Shown: positions 1-7,696 of the stretch, in pieces
How the letters are laid out: each line of letters opens with the position of its first letter
Position numbering within the stretch: position 1 is the first letter of the stretch
Assembly: GCF_003111645.1 (NCBI RefSeq)
Contig: NZ_CP022187.1
Location: 2,108,001 to 2,172,000 of the forward strand
Origin: Parazoarcus communis
Lineage (GTDB): Bacteria; Pseudomonadota; Gammaproteobacteria; Burkholderiales; Rhodocyclaceae
Length of the DNA: 64,000 nt
Direction: 5' to 3'
The notes under the pieces: model-generated
The model's database searches: none
Seen by the model: only the letters and a program-made list of their open reading frames with translations
Told to the model about the DNA's origin: nothing
Made by a program: the position numbers and the translations under genes

Positions 1-835
1 TGAACATGATGGTCGCGGTCGACACCACCGAGCGATGCAGGGTGGCAGACAGCGTGGAAAAGCTGATGCGGCGGTAAATCAGCATGCCCACCACCACCGC
101 GTACACCACCGCAACCACCGACGCCTCGGTCGGGGTGAAGATGCCGCCGTAGATGCCGCCCAGAATGATGGCCGGCATCAGCAGGGCCAACCACGCGCGC
201 TTGAACGCCGGCCACAGTGCGAGCCGGCCCTCGCCGTCTTTGAGCCCCAGACCATTGCGACGGGCGTACAGCCACACGTAGGCCATCAGCGCACCGGCAA
301 TCAGGATGCCCGGCACCACGCCGGCAATGAACAGCTCGCCGGTGGAGGTGTCGGTGGAAACCGCAAACAGGATCATCGGAATCGAGGGCGGAATGATCAC
401 GCCCAGTTCGGCCGCGGTCGCCTGCAGCGAGGCAGCAAAGGGCGCGGGGTAGCCGTGGCGTACCATGGCCGGGATCAGGATCGCACCGACCGCAAACGTG
501 GTGGCGACACTGGAGCCCGCGACGGCGGCGAAGATCATGCAGGTGAGGACACAGGCCATCGCCAGCCCGCCCTGCACGCCGCCAACCAGGCCCTTGGCGA
601 ACTCGACCATGCGTTCGGAGATGCCGCCGGCCTCCATCAGGTTGCCGGCCAGAATGAAGAAGGGAATCGCGACCAGCGGATACTTGTCGAGCGCGGCATA
701 GAGTTGCTGTGCCACCACCAGCGAGGGCAGATTTGCCGCACTCACGCCTGCCATGGCCCCAAGGCCGATCGACACCGCAATCGGCACCGTCAGGCCGAAG
801 AACACGAGCATCGAGACGATCATCAACTGGGACAT
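1..835 (-). CDS. dctM: TRAP transporter large permease, DctM (3' end cut by window edge)
   Basis: This is the large membrane subunit of a tripartite ATP-independent periplasmic (TRAP) transporter, the sodium- or proton-coupled pore that moves the substrate delivered by DctP. Reading back from an ATG at 835 gives MSQLMIVSMLVFFGL, then typical DctM segments: YPLVAIPFFILAGNLMEAGG near residue 52, AAVAGSSVATTFAVG near 95, and IIPPSIPMILFAV near 130. The frame stays open to base 2 and ends in the family-typical TATIMF stretch, so roughly the C-terminal third lies outside the window (the family is about 425 residues). dctQ ends 50 bases upstream and dctP follows, so the three form one minus-strand operon. 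The substrate cannot be read from the sequence; C4-dicarboxylates or related acids are usual. Confidence 0.93.
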   Translation of the reverse strand, partial: MSQLMIVSMLVFFGLTVPIAVSIGLGAMAGVSAANLPSLVVAQQLYAALDKYPLVAIPFFILAGNLMEAGGISERMVEFAKGLVGGVQGGLAMACVLTCMIFAAVAGSSVATTFAVGAILIPAMVRHGYPAPFAASLQATAAELGVIIPPSIPMILFAVSTDTSTGELFIAGVVPGILIAGALMAYVWLYARRNGLGLKDGEGRLALWPAFKRAWLALLMPAIILGGIYGGIFTPTEASVVAVVYAVVVGMLIYRRISFSTLSATLHRSVVSTATIMF

Positions 836-885
836 GGTGGGGCTACCGCATTGTTCGTGAAAAGGTGGATCGGGTCGGGCGGGTG

Positions 886-1383
886 TCAGCCCTGTGCGTC
901 GTTACGCAGGGCCGGGGTATCGGCGCTGTCGCCGAGCCGGGCCAGGACGGCGATCGCGGCCAGCGCGGCGCCAATCGGGATGGCGACGTAGACCCAGGAA
1001 ATTGAAATGTCGAGACTGGGCACGGTCTGAAAGCGCACCCGCCAGGTCATCTGACCGCCGATCCAGGCAAGGAAGCCGAGGAAGCCGGCGCAGATCAGGC
1101 TCACCAGCAGGTCGAGCCAGCGCCGGTAGAACGTGCCGAGCAGATTGCGCAGCAACTCCACCCCCAGCATCATGCCCTGGCGAAAGGCCAGCGCGACGCC
1201 GAGCAGGACGGTCCAGATCAGCAGTGCGCGGGTGAGCACCTCGCTCCAGTCCGCCGGCGCTTCCAGTACGAAGCGTGCGATGACCTGCCAGAAGCCGGCT
1301 GCGACCGCAGCGACCAGAAACAGCTGGGCGAGGATGGACACACTCTTGAACAGGATGCGGTCCAGACGACGAATCAAAGTCAT
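886..1383 (-). CDS. dctQ: TRAP transporter small permease, DctQ
   Basis: This is the small four-helix membrane subunit that works with DctM. The 165-residue product has four hydrophobic segments and the ADWSEVLTRALLIW stretch near residue 45, which matches the conserved sE-ltr-lfiW core of DctQ proteins. I chose the ATG at 1383 (MTLIRRLD); a TTG seven codons upstream would add only MFFPGSK and has no better ribosome site. It lies between dctP, which ends 101 bases upstream, and dctM, in the order normal for DctPQM systems. The assignment is firm, but the substrate is unknown. Confidence 0.9.
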   Translation of the reverse strand: MTLIRRLDRILFKSVSILAQLFLVAAVAAGFWQVIARFVLEAPADWSEVLTRALLIWTVLLGVALAFRQGMMLGVELLRNLLGTFYRRWLDLLVSLICAGFLGFLAWIGGQMTWRVRFQTVPSLDISISWVYVAIPIGAALAAIAVLARLGDSADTPALRNDAQG

Positions 1384-1484
1384 TTTGCTGCCCGGAAAAA
1401 ACAATGTCGGCCCTCAGGCCGACAGATGCACGGGGCATGCGGCGGGCCCGCGGGGGCCTGCCACATGGGTCTTCCGCATGGGAC

Positions 1485-2471
1485 TCAGCGGGTGTTCCTG
1501 ATCGATTCGATCAGCGCCTTGTCGAACTTCTTGTAGTACTCGGGGTACACCGGCGCCATCGCGTCCTCGAAGGACTTGCGATCAACCTTGGTCACGATTT
1601 CCATGCCTTCGGCCTTGAGCTGCTCCACGCCTGTCTTCTCGACATTGTCGACGAAATCCCGCATGGCCTGCGAAGCCTTCCTGGCGGCTTCGAGGAATTG
1701 CTGCTTTTCGGCGTCCGACAGGCCTTCATAGACCGTCGGCGAAACCATGATCACCGTCGGCGCATAGACGTGGCCAGTCAGCGACAGGTGTTTCTGCAGC
1801 TGTGACAGCTTGGCCGAGGTGATGACCGACAGCGGATTCTCCTGGCCGTCGATGGTGCCCTGCTGCAGCGCCGTGGCCACTTCCGGCCAGGCCATCGGCG
1901 TCGGCAGGATGCCGATCTGGCGGAACGCGAGAATGTGGATCTGGTTCTCGGTGGTACGGATCTTCAGGCCCTTGGCATCGGCCGCGCTGGCTACCGGGCG
2001 CTTGCTGTTGGTGAGGTGCCGGAAACCCTGCTCACCCCAGGCCAGCGCAACCAGACCGCGCTTCGAGAACTCGGACAGCATGTCCTGACCGATCTTGCCG
2101 TCCAGCACCTTGCGTGCGTGCGTGAGATCGCGCATCAGGAAGGGAATGTCGAACACGCCGGTCTGCGGCACGAAGTTGAGCGTCGCACCGGTCGACAGGA
2201 TGGCCGCGTCGATCGTACCCAGCTGCAGGCCTTCGATGACTTCGCGCTCACCGCCCAGTGCGCTGTTCGCAAACTGCTGGACCTTGAACTTGCCCTTGCT
2301 CGACGCCTCGAGCGACTTCGAGAACGCTTCGCCGCCGGCACCGTAGTGCGAACTGGCCGACAGCGCATACGCCATCTTCAGGGTGGTTTCCGCTGCTGCG
2401 GGCGCTGCGGCGCCGACACCGGCGATGGCGGTAAAGGCAGCAAGAATGGGAGCAAGCCAGGGTTTGCGCAT
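1485..2471 (-). CDS. dctP: TRAP transporter periplasmic substrate-binding protein, DctP family
   Basis: This is the periplasmic binding protein of the TRAP system. The 328-residue product starts with a Sec signal peptide (MRKPWLAPILAAF, cleaved near AAAPAAAE). It then has the DctP core: ALSASSHYGAGGEAFSKSLE, GGEREVIEGLQLGTIDAA near residue 75, and the LKIRTTEN segment near 170 whose Arg usually pairs with the substrate carboxylate. MAWPEVATALQQGTIDGQEN follows near 195. The ATG at 2471 is supported by GGAG about seven bases upstream; a frame extension to 2501 would precede the signal peptide and is rejected. A perfect palindrome lies 30 bases upstream. The conserved Arg suggests a carboxylate ligand, but which one is not visible. 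Confidence 0.93.
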   Translation of the reverse strand: MRKPWLAPILAAFTAIAGVGAAAPAAAETTLKMAYALSASSHYGAGGEAFSKSLEASSKGKFKVQQFANSALGGEREVIEGLQLGTIDAAILSTGATLNFVPQTGVFDIPFLMRDLTHARKVLDGKIGQDMLSEFSKRGLVALAWGEQGFRHLTNSKRPVASAADAKGLKIRTTENQIHILAFRQIGILPTPMAWPEVATALQQGTIDGQENPLSVITSAKLSQLQKHLSLTGHVYAPTVIMVSPTVYEGLSDAEKQQFLEAARKASQAMRDFVDNVEKTGVEQLKAEGMEIVTKVDRKSFEDAMAPVYPEYYKKFDKALIESIRNTR

Positions 2472-2500
2472 CGAATTTCTCCGGGGAATTTCTGAAAACA

Positions 2501-2517
2501 TGCCGATCAGATCGGCA
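2501..2517. promoter_or_regulatory. Perfect 17-bp palindrome upstream of dctP, candidate operator
   Basis: The sequence TGCCGATCAGATCGGCA is an 8-1-8 perfect inverted repeat placed 30 bases before the dctP start codon. Its position in the leader or promoter of the DctPQM operon suggests a repressor or activator site for transporter control. No regulator gene is adjacent within the window. It could also form a hairpin in the mRNA leader. Confidence 0.5.
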
Positions 2518-2909
2518 AAAAAGCGGCTGCAATGCGAAGAGGATCAGGCTCCCTTCACCGCACGAAGCCGGCAATGCTACCCCGCACAAGACCTCGCTTC
2601 AAGAACGCATTGAAAAACAGGCCTGTACGCCACGCCCCAGGGGGCGCCACCGGAGCGGATCCGGAAATGCAAATGCCATTCTCAAAAACACCGGCCCAGG
2701 ACCGTCGCGGCGAACCGCGCACGCAGCGTGCGGGCCGGCGAGGTCTGCACCCGCCCCCCGCCGTGGCCGCACGCCCAAAGCATTCTCCTGATCGATCACC
2801 TCCCGCCGGCGCATTACGCATAGTGGGCCCCAGCTTCACGATGGACTTGGCGTCGCGGGCGAAGCAGAGCCGCAAACGGCCACCGCCCTTTCCCTCACAG
2901 GAAGGCAAC
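2518..2909. other. Non-coding stretch between dctP promoter and GST fragment
   Basis: I found no convincing gene in these roughly 390 bases. The open frames on both strands are rich in Arg, Pro and Gly and show no family motif. The left part must carry the dctP promoter on the minus strand. The right end carries AGGAAGGCAAC, a good ribosome site for the broken glutathione S-transferase that begins at 2910. Confidence 0.5.
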
Positions 2910-2996
2910 ATGATCAGCTTGTACTACTCCCCCGCCGCAACCCGCTGAAGGTTGCCCTTTTTCCTTGAAGAAGCCGGACTCGAGTACGAAGTGCGC
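2910..2996 (+). pseudogene. Glutathione S-transferase N-terminal fragment, interrupted by a stop
   Basis: After a good ribosome site the frame reads MISLYYSPAATR, a TGA stop at 2946-2948, then RLPFFLEEAGLEYEV in the same frame. This is the start of a thioredoxin-fold glutathione S-transferase domain (family pattern M-LYYSP-A-V---LEEAGL-YEV). Similarity ends abruptly near base 2995, after about 28 codons of an expected 200 or more. The next sequence instead belongs, on the other strand, to a glutamate synthase-like gene fragment. The gene is therefore truncated and carries an internal stop, and no function is expected. Confidence 0.7.
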
Positions 2997-3273
2997 GGAA
3001 AAACGGCAGCTGCTCACGGTCGCCCTCGAGCAGGTACTGGCGGATCTCGGGGCGGATGGCCTAGACCAGATAGCGGATGTTCCCGATCACCGGATAGTTT
3101 CGCCGGACGGCCTGGCGTGTCTGCGCCAGATCGACGATGGCGACCACGCTCAGCGCACCGGACACAAGCGCGACCGGCCACGCCCATTCATGCTGCAGAA
3201 ACGGCAGGCTGCCCAGTGCAAGCAACACGCAAAGCGCAAGAAATGCGTAACGACTGAGCAGCGACAGACTCAT
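2997..3273 (-). pseudogene. FMN-binding glutamate synthase family protein, N-terminal fragment with premature stop
   Basis: From ATG 3273 the minus strand encodes a 70-residue start: MSLSLLSRYAFLALCVLLA, two hydrophobic segments, then LAQTRQAVRRNYPVIGN and IRYLV. A TAG follows at 3061-3063. Beyond the stop the same frame continues AIRPEIRQYLLEGDREQLPFFRA. As I recall the family, this membrane-anchored FMN-binding GltB-like protein starts with a two-helix anchor, a QTR-A-RRNYP motif and an AIRPEIRQYL motif. The stop probably replaced a Glu codon (GAG to TAG). The match fades near base 2997 against the GST fragment, and no FMN or Fe-S region remains. The normal protein is about 500 residues. 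Confidence 0.72.
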
Positions 3274-3510
3274 GAGGGCTCGCGTACAGGCTGATGCGGA
3301 TGTCTGGAATATGGCGCCGACGGCCGTGGTCGACCGCAACCACCGACAAGGAAAGTTCTGTCCGGCGAGCCGGAGCCGCGCCCTTTCGGCCAAGCGCAAC
3401 AGGTTCCGATGCGCGCACGATGATTGCGAGCGAATGCGGTTGCAGCCATCTCCGGACGCAGCCTTGCACTGCGTCAAGACGTCGGCAAGGCAAGGCGCGT
3501 AGGCTTGAAT

Positions 3511-3535
3511 CAGAGCTTCTTCCGCTCTGTTTTTT
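3511..3535 (+). terminator. Intrinsic terminator-like hairpin upstream of the deleted adh
   Basis: CAGAGC and GCTCTG form a 6-bp stem around a 7-base loop, followed directly by TTTTTT. It reads on the plus strand and lies 29 bases before the adh remnant start codon. It may be the terminator of something lost from the decay zone, or it may now shut off transcription into the remnant. Confidence 0.5.
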
Positions 3536-3563
3536 CATTCTGTCCTTCATTCGGGGCAACATC

Positions 3564-3980
3564 ATGACGACCAGCATCTTCTTCATCCCCAGCGTCAACC
3601 TGATGGGCAGCGGCTGTCTCAAGGACGCCGCGCTGGCCATACAGTCGCACGGCTGGAAAAAGGCGCTCGTCGTGACCGACGCGCCGTTGGTGCGCGCCGG
3701 TCTCGCAGGACGCGTCACCGAACTGCTCGGCGACGTGGCACGTGCGATGGGCTGCGACGTGCAGGGGCTCGATGCAGACGCTGCGGCCGTGCTCTGCCAG
3801 CAGGCCATCCGGGATCTGGCCGCCGACGTGGACATTCCGGCCGGGGTGGGACAACTCGGGGCCAAGGAGGCCGACATCCCGACCCTCGCCGCCAACGCAA
3901 TGAAATACGCCTGCGGCCTCACCAATCCGGTTCAGCCGAGTTTTGAAGAGGTCTGCGCCATCTATCGCGCCGCCCTGTAA
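3564..3980 (+). pseudogene. Iron-containing alcohol dehydrogenase with large in-frame internal deletion
   Basis: The 138-residue frame joins two ends of a group III (iron-dependent) alcohol dehydrogenase of the YiaY/AdhB type. Residues 1-55 are the N-terminus (TSIFFIPSVNLMGSGCLKDA, KALVVTDAPLVRAG, VTELL). Residues 56-138 are the C-terminus (GDVARAMGCDVQGL, DIPAGVGQLG, DIPTLAANAMKYACGLTNP). The family is about 382 residues, so some 240 residues are missing at a junction near base 3729, and the frame is kept. The lost part holds the GGGS nucleotide-binding motif and the Asp/His iron ligands, so no dehydrogenase activity is possible. The ATG at 3564 is preceded by GGGGCAACATC. A terminator-like hairpin lies just upstream. 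Confidence 0.85.
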
Positions 3981-3985
3981 GCGAA

Positions 3986-4023
3986 AGCGCCGCGCCGCCG
4001 GGTCTGTAAGGCGGTGCGGCGCT
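3986..4023. terminator. GC-rich hairpin between convergent genes
   Basis: AGCGCCGC-GCCGCC and GGCGGT-GCGGCGCT form a long, nearly perfect stem between the ends of the adh remnant and the DUF3334 gene. It lacks a T tract on either side, so it is a weak or non-classical terminator, or it may act as an mRNA 3'-end stabiliser. Confidence 0.45.
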
Positions 4024-4044
4024 CGGCTGCCCACGGGAACGACA

Positions 4045-4734
4045 CTACATCCCGAGTGAATTCAGCAATTCATCGTGCTCGCTGGTGCCGGACACGGCTG
4101 GCGCAGGCCGCGCGGCCGTTGCGCCATGAACCTGATCCATCAGCGCGTCCGGGTCGGGCACTTCGCTGGCATCGAAGTCATTGAGCTTGATGAACTCGGT
4201 GCGGTCGATGGCCAGCTCAAGGTAGAAGATGTTGTTGCGACCGGTGAAGAAGGTGGCGCGCCGCGCCTCGGGCTTCTCCAGGTGGGTGTCCACGCTCAGG
4301 ATGACCTGCTTGCTGAGCGCCATCATCTTGGGCTGATTCTGCGTAATGTGGGTCTGCAGCTCGCGCGCCACCTTGGCGGTGAAATCGCCCACGGACTGAT
4401 TCATCAGCTCACCCATCACGTTGCTGACCTCGTCCGAGGTGTGGCTGGTAGTCAGCTCGTCCTTGGACATGCCCATGTTCAGCATGTACTGCTCGTACAG
4501 CTCCATCGCCGCCGGGGCGGAAAAATTGATGACAACCAGACCGGAAAAGCCGCCGTCGAACAGCACAAAGCAGCCGATATCGGGCTTGAGACAGGTTTTC
4601 GAGATCCGCTGCACCATGCCGGAGTAGCGGATCTGGCTCTGCGTGGTCACACTCAGGACCCGGCTCACCGAATCGCACAAGCTTCTGAGGATGTCTTCAG
4701 TGCCAAAGACAACGGGGTAGTTTTCGTTACTCAT
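4045..4734 (-). CDS. DUF3334 family protein (CheX/CheC-like fold possible)
   Basis: The 229-residue soluble product has the hallmarks of DUF3334: FGTEDILRSLCDSV near residue 10, CLKPDIGCFVLFDGGFSGLV near 48, ELYEQYMLNMGMSKDEL near 80, HTSDEVSNVMGELMNQSVGDF near 98, and the later YLELAIDRTEFIKL. The E--N-MGEL-NQ--G element resembles the active helix of CheX/CheC phosphatases, so a role in signalling or chemotaxis-like dephosphorylation is possible but unproven. The ATG at 4734 is chosen because the family begins a few residues before FGTEDIL; a longer frame to 4857 has no family similarity. A TATATT box on the minus strand at 4770-4775 could be its -10. It stands alone, convergent with the adh remnant. 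Confidence 0.82.
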   Translation of the reverse strand: MSNENYPVVFGTEDILRSLCDSVSRVLSVTTQSQIRYSGMVQRISKTCLKPDIGCFVLFDGGFSGLVVINFSAPAAMELYEQYMLNMGMSKDELTTSHTSDEVSNVMGELMNQSVGDFTAKVARELQTHITQNQPKMMALSKQVILSVDTHLEKPEARRATFFTGRNNIFYLELAIDRTEFIKLNDFDASEVPDPDALMDQVHGATAARPAPAVSGTSEHDELLNSLGM

Positions 4735-5163
4735 CGTTCTGCTGCCGCCTTGCCGAAGAAGTGTAGGCCAATATATAGCACGCTCTCGACCGATACCCAC
4801 AGCCCTGATGCTGCCATTATGCAGACTGCGCCGCGGATCAGCGCAGACATCCTGCACGCATCATCGTGACCGGGAACCCACACGCCCTGCGCCGCCCGCT
4901 CGCATCCTCCCTCATTTGACCGCTGCCTCGCCGGCCGGCCCACTGTTCGGCCCGGCCGCGAGCTCGCATTCCTGCGACGCCGGGCCGGATGCCCCCTAAA
5001 ACACTGAAAAATGGGGGCCCACATGCGCATGCCGGTTTCGATACGCGTGCGTGAGAGGCATAATATCGGGTAGTCGACTGCAGAAGCGTTGTCAGCCGTC
5101 GTCTGTGGCGACAGGGGGTCGCCATGGATTCATGGTCAAAAAATCAATATTGAGGGAAGCAAT
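4735..5163. other. Divergent intergenic region between DUF3334 gene and icd2
   Basis: These 429 bases carry promoters for both flanking genes. On the minus strand TATATT at 4770-4775 is a possible -10. GCCCCC at 4991-4996 and GGGGGC at 5013-5018 could form a short hairpin upstream of the icd2 promoter. No convincing coding sequence is present. Confidence 0.45.
5036..5064 (+). promoter_or_regulatory. Candidate sigma-70 promoter of icd2
   Basis: TTTCGA at 5036-5041 and CATAAT at 5059-5064 are separated by 17 bases and lie 100 bases upstream of the icd2 start codon. The -10 is a five-of-six match and the -35 is weak. Confidence 0.4.
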
Positions 5164-7401
5164 ATGGTTGCAGGGAAATCGAAGATCATCTACACGCTCA
5201 CGGACGAAGCGCCGATGCTGGCCACGTGTGCTTTCCTACCCATTATCCGGACCTTCACCGGCCCCGCAGGCATCGAGATCGCCAAGAGCGACATCTCGGT
5301 GTCGGCCCGCATCCTGTCTGAATTTTCCGACTATCTGACCGAAGAGCAGAAAGTGCCGAACGCGCTGGCCGAGCTCGCTCGCCTGACGCAGGAACCGGAC
5401 ACCAACATCATCAAGCTGCCCAACATCAGCGCCTCGGTGTCGCAGCTGAGCGCAGCAATCAAGGAGCTGCAGACGCGCGGCTTCAAGATTCCCGATTTCC
5501 CCGAAAATCCGAAGACCGACGAAGAAAAGGCGATCAAGGCACGTTACGGCAAGTGCCTCGGCTCGGCGGTAAACCCGGTGCTGCGTGAAGGCAACTCCGA
5601 CCGTCGCGCCCCCGCTGCGGTCAAGAGCTACGCGCGCAAGAACCCGCATTCGATGCAGCCCTGGAGCCAGGCCTCGCGCACCCACGTGTCGCACATGAAG
5701 CACGGCGACTTCTATCACGGCGAAAAGTCCATGACCCTGGACCGCGCCCGTGACGTGAAGATGGAGCTGACGACCAAGAGCGGCAAGAACATCGTGCTCA
5801 AGCCGAAGATTTCGCTGCTCGACGGCGAGATCATCGACAGCATGTTCATGAGCAAGAAGGCACTGTGCGACTTCTACGAAGAGCAGATCGAAGATGCGCG
5901 CAAGACCGGCGTCCTGTTCTCGCTGCACGTGAAGGCGACGATGATGAAGGTCTCGCACCCCATCGTCTTCGGCCACTGCGTCCGCATCTACTACCGTGAC
6001 GCTTTCGAGAAGCACGCCGCACTGTTCGAAGAGCTGGGCGTGAACGTGAACAACGGCATGGTCAATCTGTACGACAAGATTGCAACCCTGCCCGAGTCCA
6101 AGCGCGACGAAATCATCCGCGACCTGCACGCCTGCCACGAGCACCGCCCCGAACTGGCGATGGTCGATTCGGCCAAGGGCATCACCAACTTCCACTCGCC
6201 GAACGACATCATCGTCGACGCGTCGATGCCGGCGATGATCCGCTCCGGCGGCAAGATGTGGGGCACTGACGGCAAGCAGTACGACTGCAAGGCCGTGATG
6301 CCGGAATCCACCTTCGCCCGCATCTACCAGGAGATGATCAACTTCTGCAAGACCAACGGCAACTTCGACCCGACCACCATGGGCACCGTGCCCAACGTCG
6401 GTCTGATGGCGCAGCAGGCCGAAGAGTACGGCTCGCACGACAAGACGTTTGAGATTCAGGAAGCAGGCGTTGCCAACATCGTCGACCTCGAAACCGGCGA
6501 AGTGCTGCTGTCGCAGGACGTCGAAGAGGGCGACATCTGGCGCATGTGCCAGGTCAAGGACGCGCCGATCCGCGACTGGGTGAAGCTGGCCGTGACCCGT
6601 GCCCGCAACTCCGGCATGCCCGCGATCTTCTGGCTCGACCCCTATCGTCCGCACGAGAACGAGCTGATCAAGAAGGTCGAAAAGTACCTGAAGGATCACG
6701 ACACCACCGGTCTGGACATCCAGCACATGTCGCAGGTCCGCGCCATGCGTTACACGCTGGAGCGCGTCGTCCGCGGTCTGGACACCATCTCGGTGACCGG
6801 CAACATCCTGCGCGACTACCTGACCGACCTGTTCCCGATCATGGAACTCGGCACCAGCGCCAAGATGCTCTCCATCGTTCCGCTGATGGCTGGCGGCGGC
6901 ATGTACGAAACCGGCGCCGGCGGCTCCGCACCGAAGCACGTCAAGCAGCTGGTCGAAGAGAACCACCTGCGCTGGGATTCGCTGGGCGAATTCCTGGCAC
7001 TGGCGGTGTCGCTCGAAGAGCTGGGCATCAAGACCGGCAACGACAAGGCCAAGGTGCTCGCCAAGACGCTCGACAGTGCGACCGGCAAGCTGCTCGACAA
7101 CAACAAGTCGCCCTCGCCCCGTACCGGCGAACTCGACAACCGCGGCAGCCAGTTCTACCTCGCGATGTACTGGGCACAGGCACTGGCCGAGCAGAACGAC
7201 AATGCCGAACTGAAGGCGCACTTTGGCCCGATCGCGAAATCGATGACCGAGAACGAACAGAAGATCATCGACGAGCTGAAGTCGGTTCAGGGTCAGCCGG
7301 TCGATATCGGCGGCTACTACCTCGCCGACTCCGACAAGTGCAAGGCGGTCATGCGCCCGAGCGCAACCCTCAACGAACTGTTGAAGGCTGCACGCGTGTA
7401 A
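5164..7401 (+). CDS. icd2: Monomeric NADP-dependent isocitrate dehydrogenase
   Basis: This enzyme oxidises isocitrate to 2-oxoglutarate and CO2 with NADP in the TCA cycle. The 745-residue length and conserved blocks are those of the monomeric (about 80 kDa) class, unrelated in length to the dimeric enzyme encoded at 50-51 kb. Visible blocks include [20 protein letters not shown] at the start, [15 protein letters not shown] near residue 140, a KPHS-like [11 protein letters not shown] block near 160, and [15 protein letters not shown] near 490. [13 protein letters not shown] near 585 and [14 protein letters not shown] near 660 follow. The ATG at 5164 has GAGGGAAG upstream. A strong terminator follows at 7454. 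Having both isozymes suggests different control; only the dimeric type is the known AceK substrate. Confidence 0.96.
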   Translation: MVAGKSKIIYTLTDEAPMLATCAFLPIIRTFTGPAGIEIAKSDISVSARILSEFSDYLTEEQKVPNALAELARLTQEPDTNIIKLPNISASVSQLSAAIKELQTRGFKIPDFPENPKTDEEKAIKARYGKCLGSAVNPVLREGNSDRRAPAAVKSYARKNPHSMQPWSQASRTHVSHMKHGDFYHGEKSMTLDRARDVKMELTTKSGKNIVLKPKISLLDGEIIDSMFMSKKALCDFYEEQIEDARKTGVLFSLHVKATMMKVSHPIVFGHCVRIYYRDAFEKHAALFEELGVNVNNGMVNLYDKIATLPESKRDEIIRDLHACHEHRPELAMVDSAKGITNFHSPNDIIVDASMPAMIRSGGKMWGTDGKQYDCKAVMPESTFARIYQEMINFCKTNGNFDPTTMGTVPNVGLMAQQAEEYGSHDKTFEIQEAGVANIVDLETGEVLLSQDVEEGDIWRMCQVKDAPIRDWVKLAVTRARNSGMPAIFWLDPYRPHENELIKKVEKYLKDHDTTGLDIQHMSQVRAMRYTLERVVRGLDTISVTGNILRDYLTDLFPIMELGTSAKMLSIVPLMAGGGMYETGAGGSAPKHVKQLVEENHLRWDSLGEFLALAVSLEELGIKTGNDKAKVLAKTLDSATGKLLDNNKSPSPRTGELDNRGSQFYLAMYWAQALAEQNDNAELKAHFGPIAKSMTENEQKIIDELKSVQGQPVDIGGYYLADSDKCKAVMRPSATLNELLKAARV

Positions 7402-7453
7402 TGCAAGACACCGGACGCCGGGCAACCGGTGTCCGGCCAGCGGTAAATGCAGA

Positions 7454-7487
7454 GGGGCTGTGCGACGAGCACAGCCCCTTTTGTTTT
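7454..7487 (+). terminator. Intrinsic terminator of icd2
   Basis: GGGGCTGTGC and GCACAGCCCC form a perfect 10-bp stem with a 5-base loop, followed by TTTTGTTTT. It lies about 50 bases after the icd2 stop codon. Confidence 0.92.
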
Positions 7488-7566
7488 CCTGGCTCCATCG
7501 ACCTGCCCTGCCGGGGCGTTCGCACCGCTACCCCCTGCTCCCTGGCAGTCAGCTGCCTGACCGTGA

Positions 7567-7585
7567 TCTCATGATTATCATGAGA
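7567..7585. promoter_or_regulatory. Fur box upstream of the TonB-dependent receptor
   Basis: TCTCATGATTATCATGAGA is a perfect 9-1-9 palindrome. Its core ATGATTATCAT matches the Fur consensus core ATGATAATCAT at all but the central base. It lies 112 bases before the receptor start, so iron-dependent repression by Fur is likely. Confidence 0.8.
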
Positions 7586-7696
7586 CGGATTCGGCGAACG
7601 TGCTGAGGCTGCGCGCCGCGAAACCCAATAGAGTGAAGCGCATCAGCGGACGGCGATGTGCCAGACCGCGATCCACAATCGACCAGGACTCGGACC

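Noticed and set aside
2555-2911. Minus-strand frame between dctP and the GST fragment
   Set aside because: Low-complexity Arg/Gly/Pro composition, no ribosome site or family similarity.
5236-7425. Open frame of 729 codons antisense to monomeric icd
   Set aside because: It mirrors a well-conserved gene, has no family motif and is rich in His, Val, Gly and Arg as expected for the reverse of GC-rich codons.
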